The translations under genes were made by a program, and so were the position numbers. DNA of 64,000 bases, taken from Lindgomyces ingoldianus (Eukaryota; Ascomycota; Dothideomycetes; Pleosporales; Lindgomycetaceae). Shown here piece by piece: positions 52,606 to 63,571 of this stretch. Each line of letters begins with the position of its first letter. Position 1 is the stretch's first letter. The stretch lies in NCBI RefSeq assembly GCF_010093535.1, contig NW_022985173.1:477919-541918 (forward strand), in the 5' to 3' direction. Under the pieces are notes generated by a model that saw only the letters and a program-made list of their open reading frames with translations, did not search any database and was not told the DNA's origin.

Positions 52606-55375
52606 ATGGCACAGGATGCGCACTACTACCGCGAAGTTATCGACCTACTATCAGACGATGAGGGGACTTCATCTGAGGCATTGCCCGAAGACACCCGGCC
52701 TGAAGACCTCAACGACCTTGCTCTATTCAACGAGTTTCTCAAAATCAACGGCCAAGACGAATACAACCCAATCGACCTGACTGCTCTGGAAGACATTCCG
52801 GACGTCGACGTGCCACCAGATGGTGCGCATCCACGATTGACTGTTGAAAATGCTGAGGCTGTTAGCGAGGCTGTTAGCGAGGCACAGTGCCTCCAAATGG
52901 TCCTGAACGTTTTACCAGACATTGCGATCGATCACGTGCTCAACCTTATCAAGGAGCGTATCGGCGATCGCACACGTACGGTGGCAGAGTGTGAGCGACT
53001 CATCACCCATATTCTGGACGAGGGGATTTACCCAAAAGAGACCGATGAAGCCAGTAAGCGCAAGAGGAAGAGGGGCAATGACGACGATGACGATACCTCT
53101 GAATTTGAGAAGGACGGGCAAAAGGACCAGAACATTTCCTACCGCATTAACGCGTGAGTGTGATTTCTCCAGATGGTATTCCATATGACGGGTCCTTTGC
53201 CAGCTCATCCTTCTCAATATATCTTACGAGGCTGCTGTTCTCGCCATGAATCATGGGACAGCTCCAATACCATGCACCCACGCTAGCAACACTTATGTCT
53301 CCGAACGCTTTTCGTTTGCTGAATTTCTTACTATATGAACTATACATACTAACGATTAAACCATATAGTCTGAACCTCCTTAAGGACGAGTTCCCACATA
53401 TTCCTGCACGACACATTGACAACACGTTTAGGACTCACAAGACACTTTACAAGACATTCGGCACGTTGGAGCGTCAGCTACAAAACTACACCCGTATCAC
53501 CTCTGGTTTTACGAAGGTAATCAATCCGCGTAAACGACGCGAATTCGAGTCGACTTTATCAAAGCGCACAAACGGCGAGGGGCCAGAATTCGACGCGAAG
53601 GATCTCCTAAGAGAGCTTCAAGCCGCGAGGAGACAGCGTGAAAAGGAGATTGGTATGTGTTTAAGATCATCACACATCCCTCTACTATCAGCTGAAAGAG
53701 CTAAATACCTTGCGCAGCCAAACGGCGCAGAGAAATGGAAGTGCAGCAGATCGAAGAGGAAAATCTTTTCCGCGCACGGCAGAACAATGAAATAAGTGAC
53801 TGGTCAGTATTCTCGTTTGTCCTTATTGACATGCTCGGGGCTGACGAGCTCGTAGCCAGCTCTGTTTTGATGAGTTTCCTATCAACCGAATGTTCTCCTG
53901 CGATGGCGACCAACTCCACTTGCTTTGCAAAGACTGCGCTAGGAGCCTTGTGGAAATGCAGATGGGGAATGGCAAATGTCGTCCAAAATGCGAGGCGATA
54001 CAGGACTGTACAGGAAGCTTCACTCGAACACAGCTGCAAGAGTTCCTGGGAAGCAAGTCTTTCGAGCGACTTGAACGGTTACAACAGCAGGAGGATATTA
54101 TTGCCGCATGCATCGAGAATCTCGGAGAATGCCCTTTCTGCGACTTCAAGGCAGAGTGCCTACCGGTTGAAGTGGACAGGGAATTCCGATGCCAGAATCC
54201 GGAATGCGGCAAGACGAGCTGCCGCCTTTGCAATGCCGAAACACACGTTCCTAAGAGCTGTGAGGAGGCAAAGAAGGACGGGAAGATCACGATTAGGCAT
54301 GTCGTGGAAGAGGCCATGTCAGAGGCACTCATTCGGAAGTGTAACCGGTGCAAGAATCCGTTCGTTAAAAGCGATGGATGTAACAAGATGACGTGCACGA
54401 AATGCGGGAACTTGCAATGGTAGACACCCTTCCTCGAGGTTGTTCATGCTGCTGTATGGCCTAGCTAACTGTTTCGTAGCTATGTTTGCTCTAAAGATGT
54501 GAAGGACTACAACCACTTCTCTGAAAACAAGGCGAATCGTTGTCCTTTGCACGACAACGTTGAAACGCGACATGAACAAGAGGTCAGAAACGCAGAAGCA
54601 GAGGTGCTTGCCCGACTTCGCACTGAACATCCCGAAATCTCTGAAGAAGAACTGAAGGTCGAAGTATCCGATGCTGTAAGCCGCGAGGAAGATTTACGGA
54701 GACAGCAGGGGCAAGCCCGTCACCAGGGATTTGGATTTATGATGCAAGGAAACATACTGGGTGCCCGACCAGCGGGAGTGATCCCAGTTGGAGCGGTACA
54801 TGTACCACCCCAACACCCGCCTCCACCTCCATTTCCGTTCAATCCTGAGCAACAAGCGAATGACCCCCAAGCCTTCAATCCGCTTAATCTATTCGCTAAC
54901 AGGCCTCACCCAATTCACGTTGTTCTGCCTCAAGCTCAGGCTCAAGCCCCACCGCTTCTGGTGAGGGAAGGCAATGCACAGCCGCAGCCTTTCCATCAGG
55001 TTCGACAAGAGTATGTCCTTCATCCCTTTCCAGATGCGTGGTTTGGCATCTACCGACCTCCTAACCCGACGTAGAAATTGGCAGGCACTGCAACAAGGGC
55101 AACACCAACGCAACCCATTAGCGCGTAGGCCAGCCCCACTTGCGCCAGAGCAGAACGACCAACAGCAGTTGATGATGCTCCAAGCGCGAATACAAGAAGC
55201 AAATCAAGGTATCGAGCGAGCACACCAATGGCTGAATCAGCATCAGAACCACCAGCAACAGGCGAGATATACCGCCCCGAGGCGTGTAGAGGCTTTGGCG
55301 GAGATGGTGAGGCTGCGAGGGCAGAGAGCTCCACCAGAAGCTCGGCAGCCGAATGTAAGGAGACCGGGTGTCTGA
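52606..55375 (+). CDS. RBR E3 ubiquitin ligase, RNF216/Triad3-like, with SIM
   Basis: Six exons: 52606-53153, 53369-53652, 53718-53802, 53856-54419, 54480-55010 and 55075-55375, about 770 residues. The N-terminus has EVIDLLSDDEG, a textbook SUMO-interacting motif. A helical region leads to RING1 (from Cys306: CQLCFDEFPINRMFSC), then the IBR (CPFCDFKAECLPVEVDREF, CRLCNAETHVPKSC) and RING2 (CNRCKNPFVKSDGCNKMTC, CGNLQCYVC), where the Cys in GCNKM (about residue 481) is the expected thioester cysteine. HDNVETRHEQEVRNAEAEV after RING2 is the helical extension seen in RNF216-type ligases. The tail is Gln/Pro-rich. It should transfer ubiquitin from an E2 through that cysteine; substrates are unknown. 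The first intron is 215 nt, longer than the others. Confidence 0.92.
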
Positions 55376-55909
55376 AAAGTGTGTGCTAGGTGTGCATAGT
55401 AATTTATAGGATGTGTATGTGTGCAGCCTTCAGAGTGGACTAGCTCTGTCCTGGCATTTGGTCACTAGACTGCATGGTATTATGAAGGTAGCGTGGTGTT
55501 CACTGGCATTCGTGCGGGACGGCGTTTGAATTTTCAGGACCTTGATACCAATAGGGGAATCTTTCGGTAATAATAGCATCTCTCCCAGAAGTGTTCTCCG
55601 TAGTGATGGATCTACTGTAGAGAGGTGCCTACCGTAGAGAGGTGCCTACCGCAAGATGTAGACAAAGATGGTGCAATATGTCAAGTCAGGTGCTGGAATT
55701 GGAGGGAGTGTTAATGGGGCTGCAGATTTCTGTCCTGAATCAGACCCTGGTAGGTTCTGTGGCTACCTGCTAACATTCAGCAAGGCTCTTTCAATCCCTA
55801 AGGCCTATCTTAGGTGGGCTGTAACGCTAATAGTATGGGGCAAGGGATGTGAGTCCTCTGCATACCCAGTCCTTCATACAGTAGTCTTTCTCGATCATAT
55901 TCTTCACCA
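55376..55909. other. Convergent intergenic region
   Basis: This is the tail-to-tail spacer between the RBR ligase and the Rev7-like gene. It contains a short tandem duplication at 55617-55650 and a CCTAAGGCCTATCTTAGG near-palindrome at 55797-55814. No gene is supported. Confidence 0.5.
55617..55650 (+). repeat. Tandem 2 x 17-bp repeat
   Basis: GTAGAGAGGTGCCTACC occurs twice head to tail without a mismatch. Confidence 0.85.
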
Positions 55910-56854
55910 TCAACCCCCAGAACTCGCGAGGCCGATCTTCGGCGCACGTTCCAGCTCAAACTTCGCCTTACCCTCCTCTATCCACGTCTCAAATCTAAAC
56001 ACGCCCGCTTCGACGGTCCGAATTGGGGTTGTGCGCACACCCCCGAGATCTTGTCCTTCTTCCCTGCCTCTTTCGTCGGTCTGATCCTCAGCTTGCACAT
56101 GCTTCCTCCCAGTCTTCTGCAGGCTGGGTTGCACGGGGATCCAAGGCTGCGGGTGGCCAACCGGAGGATCGATATCCGCCTCATCTTTAAGCTCCAATGA
56201 AATATTAAACGAGCAGTTCTTCGGCAAGGGTTTGAGCTGTGAGCAGCGTGTTGTAAGCGTAATAAGGGCGGCGCGGAACTGCTCGGACATGTCGACGTCG
56301 ACATCCACATCTAATGCTTTAGCCTTGAGCTTCTCCCGCTGTTTCTCCTTCCCCTTCCGACTTGCACCAGCGCCTTCCATATCGAGTTCCTGCTCTTGGT
56401 CGGAGTCCTGGTCCTCGTTTGAGGCTAGCGCGCCTTCCCACCCAATCTCCATATTCCTCTCCCCCTTCCCTACGACCGGAAACGAACTCACGTCCAGCAT
56501 AAACCTTTCCAAGACCTTCGGATTACCTTCACCCCCACCCCCAACTGTCCCGGCTCCGCCTGTGCCTGTTCCACCTGCCCCTGTTCCATCATCGGCAATA
56601 CCATACCAGTATATGACTACTGCGATCTTGGCAACGGTGCCGGCGAGGAGTTCGGTGCGGATGGCGGATACGGCATCGGTGATCCATTCGCAGACAGCGG
56701 GGTGGCGCGATTGGTAGACGGAGGTGTTATGGAAACGCGAGGTTAGGAAGGTGGGGCGGGGGTAGAGGTGTCGGAGGTAGAGGAGGGTGTGTATGTAGGC
56801 GGTTAGGAAGTTAGTGAAGTGGGAGAGGGTGGTGAGGTAGGTGGGGATGGTCAT
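55910..56854 (-). CDS. REV7: Rev7/Mad2B-like HORMA protein
   Basis: A single exon of about 314 residues. From MTIPTYLTTLSHFTNFLTAYIHTLLYLRHLYP the sequence has the typical start of a HORMA domain of the Rev7/MAD2L2 type, with VYQSRHPAVCEWITDAVSAI close behind. The C-terminus (VEAGVFRFETWIEEGKAKFEL) resembles the safety-belt end. Rev7 is the accessory subunit of DNA polymerase zeta and acts in translesion synthesis and damage signalling. The domain is interrupted by low-complexity insertions: a Gly/Thr run (GTGAGGTGTGGAGTVGGGG), an acidic stretch and a DVDVDVD run. The frame is open but ATG-free upstream to 56980. I therefore start at 56854, though a short upstream exon is possible. Confidence 0.8.
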   Translation of the reverse strand: MTIPTYLTTLSHFTNFLTAYIHTLLYLRHLYPRPTFLTSRFHNTSVYQSRHPAVCEWITDAVSAIRTELLAGTVAKIAVVIYWYGIADDGTGAGGTGTGGAGTVGGGGEGNPKVLERFMLDVSSFPVVGKGERNMEIGWEGALASNEDQDSDQEQELDMEGAGASRKGKEKQREKLKAKALDVDVDVDMSEQFRAALITLTTRCSQLKPLPKNCSFNISLELKDEADIDPPVGHPQPWIPVQPSLQKTGRKHVQAEDQTDERGREEGQDLGGVRTTPIRTVEAGVFRFETWIEEGKAKFELERAPKIGLASSGG

Positions 56855-57699
56855 GGCTGTGGCTGGGGGTGTTAGAGAGAGAGATGGTAGCTCGATAGGA
56901 GTAGCTTGGTGGAGCTGTAGTTTGCCCTTTCCTTTTGGAGTTGGTCGAGGAAGTCGGGGTGAAGGACAGTCAGTTATCACATCCTACAGAATATGGCCTG
57001 GCTGGATTGATCTACTACTACTCTGGCGAGTATCCTTCTGCTAGAACCAAGGGGACGTCAAGGAAATGCCTGTTTCTGGCCTAATCAGATCCTTCTTGTG
57101 CTCTATCGGTGGGTGTTTCTGCCCTGCCCTGTGGTAGCGGATGCCCGATCAGCTCCGCAACGAGTGCTCCTGCGCCTTCCAGAAGGCGTGTCTGTCGTTC
57201 TCGATCTTGGTGTGTTTGCTAGGTACACCTGGCATGGTGTCGCCCCTCGATTGGCGGTGAGTGCAGGAGACTGAGGCTTCTGGCTCGGGCTCGGGTGAAA
57301 TCCATCGCGGTTCCTGGTCGTCAATAACCACGCCAAAATTTATTGACAGGCTTATCTCAACCCACACCACCACACGTTCCCAAACACTTTCCCTAGCCCA
57401 AGTCTCGCTGACCCTTCGTGCTCCAGCAAACGGCTTCTCTGCCAGCTGTCGGCCCCCCCTCAGGCTTCCACAGCCTTCAAACACACGACCCCGCCTTCGC
57501 GTCACGCTTCAAAGCGGCTGCCCCTCCGACCACCCCCGGTCCCTCGAAATATCACTCCCTCTCACCTCTACTGCTGCCTCTCACTGCACCCACGCGTCGA
57601 GCTACTCCTAGCACGTCCCCCACCCTCCAATTCCTCTCCGCTAGCGCTGAACCTCCGCCAAGCCCCTCCCCACGTCGCAGCTCGCGTCCGCCCCAAGCC
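56855..57699. other. Divergent REV7/KAP114 intergenic region
   Basis: 845 bp lies between two divergent starts. The plus frame is open from 57418 to the importin ATG at 57700 but has no ATG and is CT-rich and low in complexity, as expected for a 5' UTR. Confidence 0.5.
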
Positions 57700-60600
57700 A
57701 TGGAGGAGCAATTAGCCCAACTGCTCGCCGCCACCCAGTCTTCCTCAGATGCTCCCCGCAAACAAGCCGAGCAGCAGCTTGCATCGTCGTACGGTCATGC
57801 AGATTTCCCGCTTGGCCTCGTCGCCATCGCGTCCCACGAGAGCGTGCCGCTAAATATCAGGCAATCTGCCCTGCTGTATCTCAAGACCTTTGTGCTGGCC
57901 GGCTGGAGTCCGCAGTTTGACGAGTTCAAAGGGCAGATTCTGATCTCAGACGAGAATAAGGCAAGAATACGGGAGGCTCTCCTGGAAATCGCGACCCACA
58001 ATCACCTGGACCGCAAAGTCAAGACGGCTGCCAGCTATGTCGTGAGCAAGATTGCGAGCGTCGACTTCCCCGAGCAATGGCCGGACTTGCTCTCGAAGTT
58101 GATGCATGTCATTCCGAATGGGACCGATGGCCAGCTTCATGGTGCGTTGAAGGTGCTGGACGAGCTTGTCGATGATGGCCTCAATGATGAGCAGTTCTTT
58201 GCAGTGGCGAGGGATCTTGTGAAGGTCGTGTACGACGTGGCGGTCAATGATGCAAGAAAAGCCACGTTGAGGGCATTGGCAGTCGGCGTTTTTAGGGGCT
58301 GCTTCGATATCCTCGAGATGGTCATGGAGGATCACAAAGCCGCGGTTAAGGCCTTCGCCGACGAGGTTCTTAGCCAATGGCTCCCGTTCTTCATCAGCGT
58401 CATGAAGATGGGCTTGCCCAACCCACCGTCAAAGCAGGAGGAGAGCGAGGATGCGCCAAATGCAGAAACACACAGGGGAATGGTCTCCCTGAAGCTCCAG
58501 GTCGTCAAGGTGGGTCATATTCATTGTCTGTTTATGCATCCGACCTTGACAGCAATTAGGTCCTCATGCGGATACGATCCGTGTTTCCTGCTATGCTCTC
58601 ACCACAAAGCCCGGTCCTATTCTCTGCCACTTGGGAAGAGCTTTCCTCGCTGCAAGCAGCATATCACCAGATGTACATAGAAGAGGACCGCGACAGCAGA
58701 TTGGAAGACGCCGACGGATTGCCCTACACCTTAGATTTCCTTGTCCTTGAGGAGCTCGACTTCATGCAGGCGTGTCTTCGGGCGCCGCCAGTACGATCTG
58801 AGCTCGAGCAGCAACTTCAAAATCAACAGGGGGCTGAGGGTTCGTGGGTCACTGAGGTCATGAAGCTAGCTGTTGCCTATGCCCAAATCACTACGGAAGA
58901 GGAGGGTCTCTGGAATGTAGATGTGAACATCTTCCTCTCTGAAGAGACCAGTGTCACGGCGAATTATACCCCTCGGACGGCTTGTGGAGACCTCGTTATC
59001 AAACTTGGCGAATGGCTTACTCAGCCAACCGTTGAAGGGCTTCTCTCCTACACTCGCTCTCTGTACTCAACAACACCCAGTTGGAAAGCTAAGGAGGCCG
59101 CATTGTACATTCTAAACCAACTCCTCGGGGATTTCCAAGATGTCGACAAGCAAATTGGGCCAGATGCAGCCAAGGGATTTATCGATTTTATCCGCTATGC
59201 GATGCAACAACCTGATGTCTTCCTCAGGGCACGCGGACATCTAGTCGCGGGGAGCCTCACGAGAACTTCTGGTGGAGCTCTTCAAGAGGTGGCGACTTCT
59301 TTCCTCGAGGCTTGTTTGCACGCGATTCCTAACGACGACTCTGATGTGGTTCAAGTCTCCTGTATCCGCGCTCTCCAGTACTACCTTCAGGCTCTTCCCT
59401 CGACAATCACACAACCTCTCCAGAATTCCATCATCACAGCAATTTCAACATATCTCCAAGGTCAGGACATGCAAGAACTCGCGGAGAGTGACGACTTGAT
59501 GGTTACATTGGTTGAAACGCTCCGAGACGCCATTCTTCTTGACATAAGAATATGTCTCACGGGTACTGGTCTGGATCTACTATTCACGGTTGCAAGTCAC
59601 GGCGCGAATAACTTCCAATTAACAATGCTGGTCAATGAAACTTTCGAGGATGTTACAAGTCAGATTGCTGCGCTTGGTGGTGATGCATACATCAATCTGT
59701 GCGCCAAGGTTCTTCCATCTCTAACCGGAGCATTCGACATTGGTAACATGACGGAGGAGAATGCGTTGACTAATGTGAGTTATCAACTTTTCTTTAACTG
59801 CAGTGCATATCTAATTACGATAGCTTGCGGCTGAGCTCCTCTCTGTCCTTGCCGAACATGGCTCTGAGCCGCTTCCGAACGGGTTCGTTCAAGCCACTAT
59901 GCCAAAACTCAACCGCCTTCTTCTCGGCTCTTCGGACGACGAGCTCCTCAAGTCTGCTACTATGGCCGTCAAGAATATCATTGCGCACGATCATCAGCAG
60001 CTCTTCGAATGGCGCGACGAAACTGGCAAGGGTGGTCTTGAAGTTGTTCTCGTCATCATCGATCGTCTGCTATCAGCTAGCGTCAGCGATACTGCTGCCG
60101 GCGAAGTCGGAGCACTTGCTGCTGAAGTTGTCGAGAAGGCGGGTGGCGAGCGACTAGGCCCATACCTTCCGCAACTACTGAGGGCCGTGGCTGTGCGGCT
60201 CGGTAGTGCTACACACGCAGCTTTCATCCAGAGCTTAACGCTGGTGTTCGCGAGACTAAGTCTTGCTAATGCCGGCGAAGTTGTGGACTTTCTGTCACAG
60301 TTGGACTTGGATGGCGTGAACGGATTGCAGGTAGTGCTGTCGAAGTGGCTAGAGAACTCAATCAACTTCGCCGGTTATGACGAGATACGACAGAAGTATA
60401 ATCCCTCCTAACTCTAGTAATCACCATATTTCAGGCATTAACGGTTTTGCAGCGTAATTGCCCTCTCAAAACTTTACGATCTAAAAGATCCACGCCTATC
60501 CCACATCCAAGTCAAAGGAGACCTCATCGTCCCCCAAGACGGCCGCATCATGACCCGCAGCCGCGCACGAGCAAGTAAGCAAAAGCTCTCACCTTCTCCT

Positions 60601-61188
60601 ACTCAAGACCTTCGTATTCGTCTTCTTCGTTCTCAGTACTTGACAAAATGCGGCGACGCGTTCATAGACGACTTCGAACTACTCTCGGATCCGGAGTCGG
60701 AACGCGAAGCGCAGGATGTCATACCTTTCAATTGCTTGTTAAATGAGCTTCTTGATTTCGGTGATATGTTCGAAGACCGCTTCAAACATGGGTTAATCAA
60801 TATGATAGATCCGGATCAGTATACTGTTGTCCCCTCACCGCTCAAGATCCTCAAGGTCTTGATCGTGGAGTTGTCCGGCGCGAGTGGGTCGAATCGTCAA
60901 ATCGATGCTGCTGCTGCTGCGGCGGCGGCGGAGTTTGCGGACGAGGGGAGTGATGATGGGGATTGGGAAGATGAACCGAATCCGTTCGAGGATTTAAGCT
61001 CAGCGATGAGTAAGGAACAGCTCATGGCTTTTGCAAATGATGAACCGGGAATGAGCAGACAGCAGGATAATGAGACGCAGGCTTTCCTAGTCGACTTTTT
61101 CGGGAGGGCGGCACAGACAGAGGGGTTTAGGGAGGAGTATGAAGCGTTGACGCTAGAGGAACAGCAGAGGTTGAGGGATATGTCATAG
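57700..61188 (+). CDS. KAP114: Importin-9/Kap114-type karyopherin
   Basis: Exons 57700-58509, 58560-59774, 59824-60395, 60453-60574 and 60809-61188 encode about 1032 residues. It starts MEEQLAQLLAATQSSSDAPRKQAE and continues with the importin-beta N-terminal motif (NIRQSALLYLKTFVLAGW). It is built of HEAT repeats throughout. The C-terminal blocks VIALSKLYDLKDPRLSHIQV, DGRIMTRSRARANPDQYT and the acidic DGDWEDEPNPFEDL, with the end TLEEQQRLRDMS, are those of Kap114/importin-9. This karyopherin carries histones H2A-H2B, TBP and other cargo into the nucleus. The intron at 60575-60808 is 234 nt, has no stop and keeps frame. Splicing it gives the conserved RANPDQYT, while retention would add 78 residues. 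The intron from 60396 to 60452 uses the second of two close acceptors, giving RQNVIALS. Confidence 0.93.
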
Positions 61189-61719
61189 TGCGTGATAGAC
61201 TGAGGACTGCGCCGTGATGTGGTTTATAACGGTTCAGGATACGAATGAATACTGGCTGTGGATGGTGGCCGGAAATATGGGGATGGTTTTCTAAGCATGT
61301 GGCGAATAGACGGGACGACAGCATAGCATGGTATGGGATGGTATGTGGCGGACTCTTCATCCCGGGTGGCGAAATTTCGAGTTTATCAGTATGGCTTGAA
61401 GAATATATAAATGCGGACCTCTAAGGAGGCTTCCCTTAAGGAAGTCTGCGATCACCTTAAGTATATAGTCTTAATCTCCTACCTCTTGTAACGAATCGCT
61501 GGAATCATTCCATTCAAAGTTACCTGGCGAACCTTATATCCGAAGGTTCCTCATATCAGCTCCGACCCCGCCCTGCCCCCTGCTGTACCCCTATTCCCCA
61601 AGTATTTAGTCGCACCTCTCCCCTTAGCTAGCTTAGTAGTTTTCTGATGTCCTTTCATACAAGGCCTATAGGTGTCAATGGCATTCCCAGGTTTCTGAGT
61701 CCCCACGCACTCCCATATG

Positions 61720-62132
61720 TGTAACGAGGTAGGTGTAAAGATGGGATAGTAGATAGCACGGATAGCACTGAGAGCAAGGTTTCGGAGAAAGATAGAGACG
61801 AATCGCTGCCAAGCCTCGCTTGTCAGGATTCATGCTTATATAGGAAGCACAGGTCATGTGACCTCCAAACAGGTCGGGTGAGGCCATACTGGCCCGTTCT
61901 GGGACATCCGGCCTTACAGTAGTCACGGTCAACCACGTGGCCTTCTCTCGCTTATAGAGGTTTAGGCTAGACGAGAGACAACCGCTAGTGCTAGTGCTAG
62001 CCCTAGCATTATCTATATATATATTATACTATGCGAGAATACTTAGCTTAAGTATTCTCGTGCGTACCTTTTAGTACAGTGGGGAAAGTCGTATAGTATC
62101 GGCTTGGCAGGCAGGGCGCCTACCTCATTACA
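61720..62132. mobile_element. Possible solo LTR or MITE
   Basis: The ends TGTAACGAGGTAGGTG (61720-61735) and CGCCTACCTCATTACA (62117-62132) are inverted repeats matching at 14 of 16 positions, and the TG...CA termini would also fit an LTR. A TATATA is inside (about 61837-61842) and a perfect 12-bp hairpin near the right end. No clean target duplication was found. CATAT occurs on both sides but is offset from the repeats, so class and exact ends are uncertain. Confidence 0.4.
62034..62060. repeat. Perfect 12-bp hairpin
   Basis: CGAGAATACTTA and TAAGTATTCTCG are exact reverse complements separated by GCT. Preceding it is a GCTAGT triplicate at about 61984-62001. Confidence 0.85.
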
Positions 62133-62598
62133 TATATAATATAGTTACTACTGTAAAGTTTTGTAGAGTTTAAAGGACAAAAATATAGATAAATTAGTAA
62201 TAAAAAGTCCTTTTATATAAAAAGTAAGTAGTAAAGTTATAGTATTTAAGAAATAATTATAAAAGTCTCTAAGATAGCTAGGAAGAGAAAGCCTTTCTTA
62301 CATCCTTATTAGCTAGAGAGATGGGGCTTGCGCTATTAAGGCGACTAGCCAGGGTTCGCGTTGACTAGCAGGGTTGCTCAGACGGATGGGGAAAGAAGGA
62401 GCTTGCTGAGATAAAGCTGAGATAAAGCAAACTGTTTTCCGCTTCCACTTTCGTGTAGCATCTTTACCCTACTCTACAATAAAACCCACTGTCACGCGGT
62501 CTTCATGTGTTCAACTGCCAGGAAGCTTAATTACAATCACCTCTAGTGCCAGGCTATAACCCGTATTCAGCCAGTCTTCTACTGCTCGCACTGCTACA

Positions 62599-63571
62599 AT
62601 GGCTTTCGAATCTGTCGTTCGGGCGATGCATCCTGTCAAGGTAGTTGTTTGGGCGAACAGGCGATAGGCTTTCTCGGAGCGGGGACACTACTTAATGTAC
62701 GCCTTCTCCTACGCTTGCTAATGATTGTACTAACGAATATAACCTAGAGCTATATGCTGATCCCTTCTGAATCTGATTTTGACCTCGCCGCACAGAAGTT
62801 GGTTGAGGCAGGTTTTCGCCCCGCCCTATGGTCGTACGGTATAATCGATCCACACCTCCTTCCAGGGCTTCCAACGAGGCGTAGTACTGTACGATTGGGC
62901 GATTTTGAGGCCTGTACGGGTGAGATTTTGTGTACGTTCGTACGACAGGGAGGAGGAGAGGTAGGTGTACGTATTGTAACTGTTACGGCTCACGTGATCT
63001 GTACAAGTAGTATGATTTAATTAAAGTACGCTGTACTCTAGTTAAAACAGCTAAGACTATGGGTCTCTAGAGACGTAAGATTAAGGTCTAATTAACTATA
63101 AAATAACTAGTTCTCCCTAGTAACAAGAGCAGATAGGACTAGATAAGGCCTATAAGGCGGCAAGAGGCGTGGATAGATAACTCTGTAATAGAAAATAGTC
63201 TGTAATAGGCATTTTTAAGACGACAGACTACAGGTAGATAGATTAAACCCTTGAGAAAGAGATTTAAGCGCCCGCAGGCCTTCTGCTCACCAGAGCCCTC
63301 CTACCCCTCCAGAACCCCTATACAAACTTCCTAAAAGGGTAATACAATCCGTACTACGTACTGTACCTAGGGCATTATTAATTGTACGGTACGGCTCACG
63401 AACTCAGTACGTTCGTACTGAACACGTGACCGTTACGGTTCACTTTGTACGGACCGTAGTACGGCCCGTTGGAAGCCCTGCCTCCTTCCAGACGACGAGA
63501 TAACTCAACGGATTAACCCCATGGAAATCCCCGGATACCAGATGCTGGATGAAAATTCCGTGCGGCTCTAA
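62599..63571 (+). pseudogene. Gene relic interrupted by a hAT element
   Basis: From ATG 62599 the frame reads MAFESVVRAMHPVKVVV. It then loses phase at about 62650, where one extra base would continue as GEQAIGFLGAGTLLN. A canonical 51-nt intron follows (62697-62747, GTACGC donor, TACTAAC branch site, CTAG acceptor) and exon 2 reads SYMLIPSESDFDLAAQKLVE and FRPALWSYGIIDPHLLP. There a hAT element (62863-63480) is inserted. Removing it with one 8-bp duplication gives LLPDDEITQRINPMEIPGYQ followed by MLDENSVRL and TAA at 63569-63571, all in frame. I do not recognise the family with certainty; the sequence layout is that of a small fungal protein of unknown function. The frameshift and the insertion both disrupt it. 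Confidence 0.65.
62855..63488. mobile_element. Second non-autonomous hAT element with 8-bp TSD
   Basis: The element spans 62863-63480 (618 bp). Its ends are CAGGGCTTCCAACG read inward at both termini (14 bp perfect, with partial similarity beyond). The flanks are an exact 8-bp direct repeat CCTCCTTC at 62855-62862 and 63481-63488. Subterminal sequence is crowded with GTACG/CGTAC words on both sides, as expected for hAT transposase-binding repeats. There is no transposase frame. Its sequence differs from the element at 45.2 kb, so it belongs to another hAT family. Confidence 0.9.

Larger units (their letters stand above)
61189..62598. other. AT-rich repeat-bearing tail region
   Basis: No gene is supported over 1.4 kb. 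Sequence becomes AT- and TpA-rich, most strongly at 62130-62290, with stop codons in all frames. The possible element at 61720-62132 and a perfect hairpin lie here, together with a near-palindrome at 61428-61444 (GCTTCCCTTAAGGAAGT). Confidence 0.55.

Noticed and set aside
61708..62140. CATAT as target duplication of the 61.7-kb element
   Set aside because: Its positions do not abut the inverted repeats symmetrically, and AT-rich flanks make chance matches likely.
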